A program made the position numbers and the translations under genes. The notes beneath the pieces were generated by a model. It was given only the letters and a program-made list of their open reading frames with translations. It was not told where the DNA came from and searched no databases. DNA of 64,000 nt from Lycorma delicatula (taxonomy: Eukaryota > Arthropoda > Insecta > Hemiptera > Fulgoridae): contig NC_134456.1 in assembly GCF_047948215.1 (NCBI RefSeq), positions 62,081,529 to 62,145,528 on the forward strand, in the 5' to 3' direction. The stretch's first letter is position 1, and the number at the start of each line of letters is the position of its first letter. Positions 58,841 to 64,000 of the stretch are shown here, piece after piece.

Positions 58841-61800
58841 TTAATTAAATATATTGATTTATTAATAATTATTAACTTCTGATTGTAATAAATGTGTTTA
58901 TGTAATTTAATAGACATACAAGGAAGTTATGTGGTGTCCACTCAGATTTTTTTTAAATCCGTATGAAAACAAGCGCCCATCCCAAAAAAACCTATCTGTA
59001 ATTAAAAATAAGAAAATTAATAAAGAGGAACGGAGTAAGGAGGCTTCTGCCGAGATTGAGCTAAGGCTGTCAGGAATTTGAAAAATATACAATTTACTTT
59101 AAATCTTCCAACTGATTTCTTAAATTATCGCGTGAATTACTTTGAATATTTAAATAATATCAGATTGTTATATACTTATTTATTTGAACCCGAATTTGAA
59201 TTACAGGATTTCAACACGTAATCTACCGTATGAAAAATAAAAAAACACTTTCAGAGAGATTCCTACTGATCTTTTACGTAGATTCTTATAAAAAATTACA
59301 CCCGATGTTGACAAAAAATATAAATTTAAGATCACAAAAAAAAAGAAGTAATAAAACAGTACCAGAATTGTGTTAATAAATATTCTAAATAAACCGGTAT
59401 GTAAACATAAAGCAGAATTTACTATTGATTATTAACATATTAATATCGATACAACCCATTAATCATCACGGAAATATATGGTTGCCATTTCTAGATTGTA
59501 TGTGCTTATTTATTGTTAGATTAAATATTCTTCAATATATAATATTACCTATTTATTAAATTTTATTTCACTGCACATTATAATATTATTAGGTGTAATT
59601 ATACATAATGTCTGTTTTCCATTCGCGCATATTTTCCCCGCCCTCCTTGTCTGTAGATGTGTGACTTAGTATTAGACATAACACATAGTATATATTTCAT
59701 GATTCAGAGAAATATACATATAACATTAAGTAAACCTATCGATTTTTCAAATCTTTTTGTAAAATTTAGGTAAGACAAGGTAGGAGGTAAATATTTACAT
59801 AAATTCGATATGATTACGGGATGAGTGGTAATAAAATAGTAAGGAATAAAAGACATGTGACAAATGAACGAATATTAACGTGTAAGAGTCATTTTTCAAT
59901 ATTATCAAATGTCTTCTTCCTTTATAATTACTGTTATATTTACCTGTTAAATGACCTTTATATTTATTATACTGTATATATATGTATAGTAAGCAGTGAT
60001 ATGGCCTGTTTTATAATAATTGAAATAAGTCAATCGGTGGCATAAAAGATTTCAACCAGTTAACAGAAATTGAATATAAATTTTATTACAAAAATGTTAT
60101 ATCACTTGTCATTGTACCAACGACTACTTAGATGTACACCTCAATTTTTACCTGTAGAATACAGACACTTTATTAAAGTTATTTGTTTGTTTTTAATTTT
60201 TTTTTCATTTTCTTATAATTCCCGTTCAGTTCTTTCATAAAGATTTCTGCTTCTACAAAACAGAATTTTTGTAGTTATTACCAACCTAGAGCTCCAAATA
60301 TTTGGCTTTATCTTTTTGAGGTAGGAATATACCACATTATATACAAAAAGGCTTATAATTTTGACGTTGCAAAGGTATTGTGTCGTATAGAGTTCCGTTA
60401 GTATTAATTTTTATACTTCATTTTCTGAACCAGGCTTCGAGAATTAAAAGGTAATTTTGTAAATTTAAAGTGACATCGTGCGGACTATTCGAAAATAATT
60501 TGTAAGTGTTCCGTAGTTGTCATGGTACCTGCAGCGTATTTTTTATTTTCTCACACTTGTATTTTATTGTATTGTAATTTATATTATTTTTAAAGAAAAA
60601 ATCATGTTATATATTTATTACGATTTTGTTATATTTTATGAAGGATATCGCGTAGTAATTGACTGGAAATACTACATAGGAAGTAATATTTTTTTCATAA
60701 ATTCAATTGAAGTATTTCAATTATAGGAAGCTTTATTTATAAATCATAAGTACACTATTACAAAATATATTCAAATCAAAATTTGTTCAACATTATATGT
60801 ACTTCAATAATTTATTTTTTCAGTTTACAAGCATAAAAGTGTCAGGAAATAAATTCATAGTGATATTACAAATAAAATTGAGAGCTTTACTAATTTTTTT
60901 TTATATTGATTTTTTTATATTTAATGATGCATTTATGTCAAGTACATTTTTCTTTTGAGGTTGAGGTTTTATATTGATATTGAATCTATACTGATTTTAA
61001 AATTCTTTGAACCTTTGTTTGTTTTTCCACGTTATATTAAAATGTTCAATGTAGATTGTATAAAATTTGCAAGTAAATATAGAAAAACAACTTTACATAA
61101 TTCCTCTACAATCACTTGAAAAGTGGTAATGTGTATTCCATATAATAAAGGTTTTAAATGATTTTTTTATAATTTAAATTATTGAAGAAAAAATATATTC
61201 AGTCGGATTTAAATTAAAAAAAATATGTTAACTTATTTATAAATTGATTGAAAACTAAAAGGTAATAACAATACAATCATATTTATTGTTAAATTATCTA
61301 TAGAAATTATTTCTTCTATAAAACGGCTTTTCCAGTAAGAAGAAACTAAATTGATATAAACAAAATTTATTGTAAATCTAATGGATTTCAGGAGAAAATA
61401 TTAATTTCATTATATAAGTTTATTCTATTGTCTGTTATTCTGAAACTGTTTATATTTAAGTGAGAGGTTTTCAAAAATAATTATTCCAGGTTTTACTAAT
61501 GACCTAATAATAACTATGATGATTTTGATTTTTTGAGAATAGTTCTTCTGTTGGACCCGTAGTAAGTTTTTCGGATAAAATCAATAGAAAAGATTTCTCA
61601 AACTAAATATTACATACACAATTTTAAATTTTTTTCCTCATTCGTAACTATCAAAATTTAATATTAGGTTATTACCATACAATCATGAATAGAAATATAA
61701 ACTAAAGTAATTCTGATATTAAAAGTATTTTCAGGGGAAACTTCAGTAAAATAATTTTTTTAAATATACTTAAACTATTATTATTATTCATGACGTGTAC

Positions 61801-61845
61801 GTTGCAATCTGTTCAACTAGTGAACAATAATCAACTCACCCCCAC
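58840..61845. other. A+T-rich intergenic DNA, nothing recognised
   Basis: About 3 kb with no recognised gene, RNA or repeat. The frames at 59821-60045 and 60517-60726 are A+T-rich and lack domains. Confidence 0.5.
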
Positions 61846-61854
61846 GTCCCAATG

Positions 61855-62045
61855 AGATGAAGATGTTATGTGTGAAGATACACACGGCTACGTTCATCAC
61901 TAAACCTGTAAATAAAGTTTAATCTTGTAACAACTCAGGTCGACCATTTCTGAGATGTGTGGTTAATTGAACCCCACTCATCAAAGAAAACCGTTATCCA
62001 CGATCTAGTATTAAAATTCGTATAAAAATAACTGATCCGTATGCC
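61855..62045 (-). repeat. tRNA-derived SINE fragment, family B body
   Basis: The block matches the family B body at 5.39-5.50 kb: CTCAGGTCGACCATTTCTGA, GATGTGTGGTTAATTGAACC, TTATCCACGATCTAGTATT. The tRNA-like head and the 3' tail are missing or decayed. Boundaries are approximate. Confidence 0.7.
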
Positions 62046-62049
62046 CCTA

Positions 62050-64000
62050 GTAAAAGCTGTTTACTTTTAATGTTGTAACCAAAATCCGCTGCTTAAATAT
62101 TGACTACATTAATCAGATTAAGATAACTTCTTCCGTAGTTTAAAACTGTTTTACTTTTTTTAAATATCCTTGATGAGAAAAATATATAATTTTTAAGCTA
62201 AAAGGGAAAATTTTGTGTACTTGTTTAAAATTGTGAAAGACTGTAACTTTTACGAATTCATGCGCTTTAATTTTATTTTAATAAACATTTTGATTGAAGA
62301 TAACTGTGAATGAAAATGTTTTTTCTACTTTTTTAGTAAGATATTAATTAATGGCACAGTTTAAAATAAAAAAAATTATAATAATACGTATACCTAAACT
62401 TATTTTATACGTCTTTTCTAGTTACAAAATAGAAGAGCCATTTTATTTATTTTAAAAAAATTAAAAAATGTTATATGTGCTTAATCGCTTGAATGAGAAA
62501 ACGAGTTTAAATAAGTTTTTATGTGTTTGAATGAGGAATGAATACCTCATTTCTTATCAATTATTATTATGCAAAATTAATCTTATATATTAAAAAAATT
62601 GGGCTGAAAATTTATTTCTAGTCCATGTGGACATTTTACTAGACGGATTGGGCTGATGTTCTTTTATTCTGCTTACAATTACCATCAGATATGTCATTAA
62701 GCGTCATCAGATCCCAAATTTGAGTCTCCTCTGAGAATTCCTCATTTATTCCTTAACTAAAGAACTTTCCGGGGTTATTACTCACAGGAAGATCGCTTTG
62801 AAGGTCTGTAGATGGTTGATGATATATCTTCAGTCTACTTTGAACAGAATAAAAAAACTCAGCCCGATCCGACCAATAGAATGCCTGGACAAACTGGAAA
62901 TAGGTTTTGAGCACGCATTTTACCTGTGATGGGAAAGGAAAGAGAAAAGCAAATCGGTTGGGGCGAGGCTAGTTGTAAATGGAATAGGTTTTTAGCCGAT
63001 TCTTTTAAATATATAATATTATTTTGTAATAATAAAGAAGGGATCAATAGTCATGGGCAGTCATGCACACTGTACGATGTTTTACTGACAACAGCATTCA
63101 CCATCTTATGGTGAAAATAATAAAAAATTCACCTACATCTGAACTAGTTTAGTTCTACTTATGTTTCCCTGGTGATTTCTTCTGGAAGCATTGAATGTTA
63201 TGAAGCTATTGTATAGGTATAGCAATAAATGTGTAATTAGTAATTAGATTAAAAATTACGGATTAGTATTAAAAGTCTACATATGAACAATAGTTTAATA
63301 TACTTTTTATCGTCTGATTTAATAAACATATTCACCAATCCGCCGGTATGCTACTAGGCTTTGCTACCTGTTACATTTCGATGAAATCCATACAGCCTAT
63401 GTAATAAATAGAAGGAGCAAATGGCTACGTTCAGAATATTACTCATTTTTAATGTTTTGGATAAAATAAAAACAATTTTGTTCAAGAAGAATCTATTTAA
63501 ATGCGATTTACATCATTAATAAAAAAATAATGCTAATAAAATTAAGAATATAACTCCAATTTTTTAAACGTAAAGAGAAAAATACAATTTATTAAGTTAT
63601 TCCCTTCTTCTGTAGAATACTTCATTTTTAAATCAATTACTTGATATAATTTTAGTCAAAATACTTATTATGGATCTGTTTTTATAACTATTGTCACGAA
63701 AGGGAAATAAGGGCTGGTGAAGTAACTATTAGACTTCTTCTATTTGACTTCTTCAAAAGACCATGAAATTAAAATTAAAATTAAACTTATCAATACCATT
63801 TCTTTCTTTCTTTATATATATAAACTACCGCTTAGAGTATCTTTTACCACAGCTTTAAACTTTCATTTTATAAACTTTTAAGAAGTCCACTGGCGTGTAG
63901 AAATGCAACTATATTTTCTTCATTTCCATTATCCAGATCAGCACTAATATTATTTGTAAGACGGAACCTCTTTCTGAGGTCCTCATATATGGTACACTCT
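62050..64000. other. A+T-rich intergenic DNA, one less A+T-rich patch
   Basis: A patch at 62640-63000 has higher G+C and small open frames on both strands (62859-63047, 62926-63114), but no recognisable protein motif. The rest shows nothing. Confidence 0.4.

Overview
The window looks like nuclear DNA from an insect. It is strongly A+T rich and full of long TTA and TA microsatellites. It carries tRNA-Glu genes without an encoded CCA, and relics of jockey/CR1-like and R1-like LINEs, mariner, Tc1/IS630-like and pogo transposases, Helitrons and tRNA-derived SINEs. A hemipteran is my best guess from the general look of the repeats, but the sequence does not prove it. I see no bacterial operons, CRISPR arrays, insertion sequences or complete host protein-coding genes.

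Layout. 1-5.6 kb: A+T-rich DNA, an R1-like LINE tail (2.5-3.1 kb), a dispersed-repeat copy with a tRNA-like segment (4.4-5.3 kb) and a minus-strand SINE (5.3-5.6 kb). 5.9-8.6 kb: a SINE tail, a coding-like island, a decayed mariner and a SINE-like copy. 8.6-15.2 kb: mostly A+T-rich DNA with hairpins, a Z-DNA-type tract and a G+C-rich patch that may be a LINE 3' UTR. 15.2-18.7 kb: a minus-strand LINE broken by a SINE, then a jockey-like LINE tail. 22.2-24.8 kb: a second copy of the dispersed repeat with an internal tandem duplication, then a long LINE relic. 28.1 and 33.2 kb: two identical tRNA-Glu(UUC) genes. 30.1-32.2 kb: a LINE relic with a Helitron inside it, next to a 5'-truncated LINE flanked by a target duplication. 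33.8-34.1 kb: a MITE with long inverted repeats. 36.2-40.1 kb: a pogo/Tigger-like relic, a compound AAT/ATT microsatellite and a Tc1/IS630-like transposase pseudogene. 46.0-48.2 kb: a jockey-like relic and an unrecognised coding-like island. 49.5-51.6 kb: a TTA array of more than 300 bp, a second short Helitron and tandem repeats. 52.4-55.1 kb: two SINEs with clear target duplications and a second fold-back element. 55-64 kb: A+T-rich DNA with a SINE fragment near 62 kb.

The only genes likely to be functional are the two tRNA-Glu genes. The rest is a transposon graveyard whose nesting can be read at base resolution. Where a SINE entered a LINE (16.2 kb) and a Helitron entered another LINE (30.2 kb), the reading frame of the older element resumes on the far side. 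I found no new multi-gene system. The most useful leads are the two fold-back elements, the two SINE families that share one 3' tail, and four coding-like islands I could not identify.
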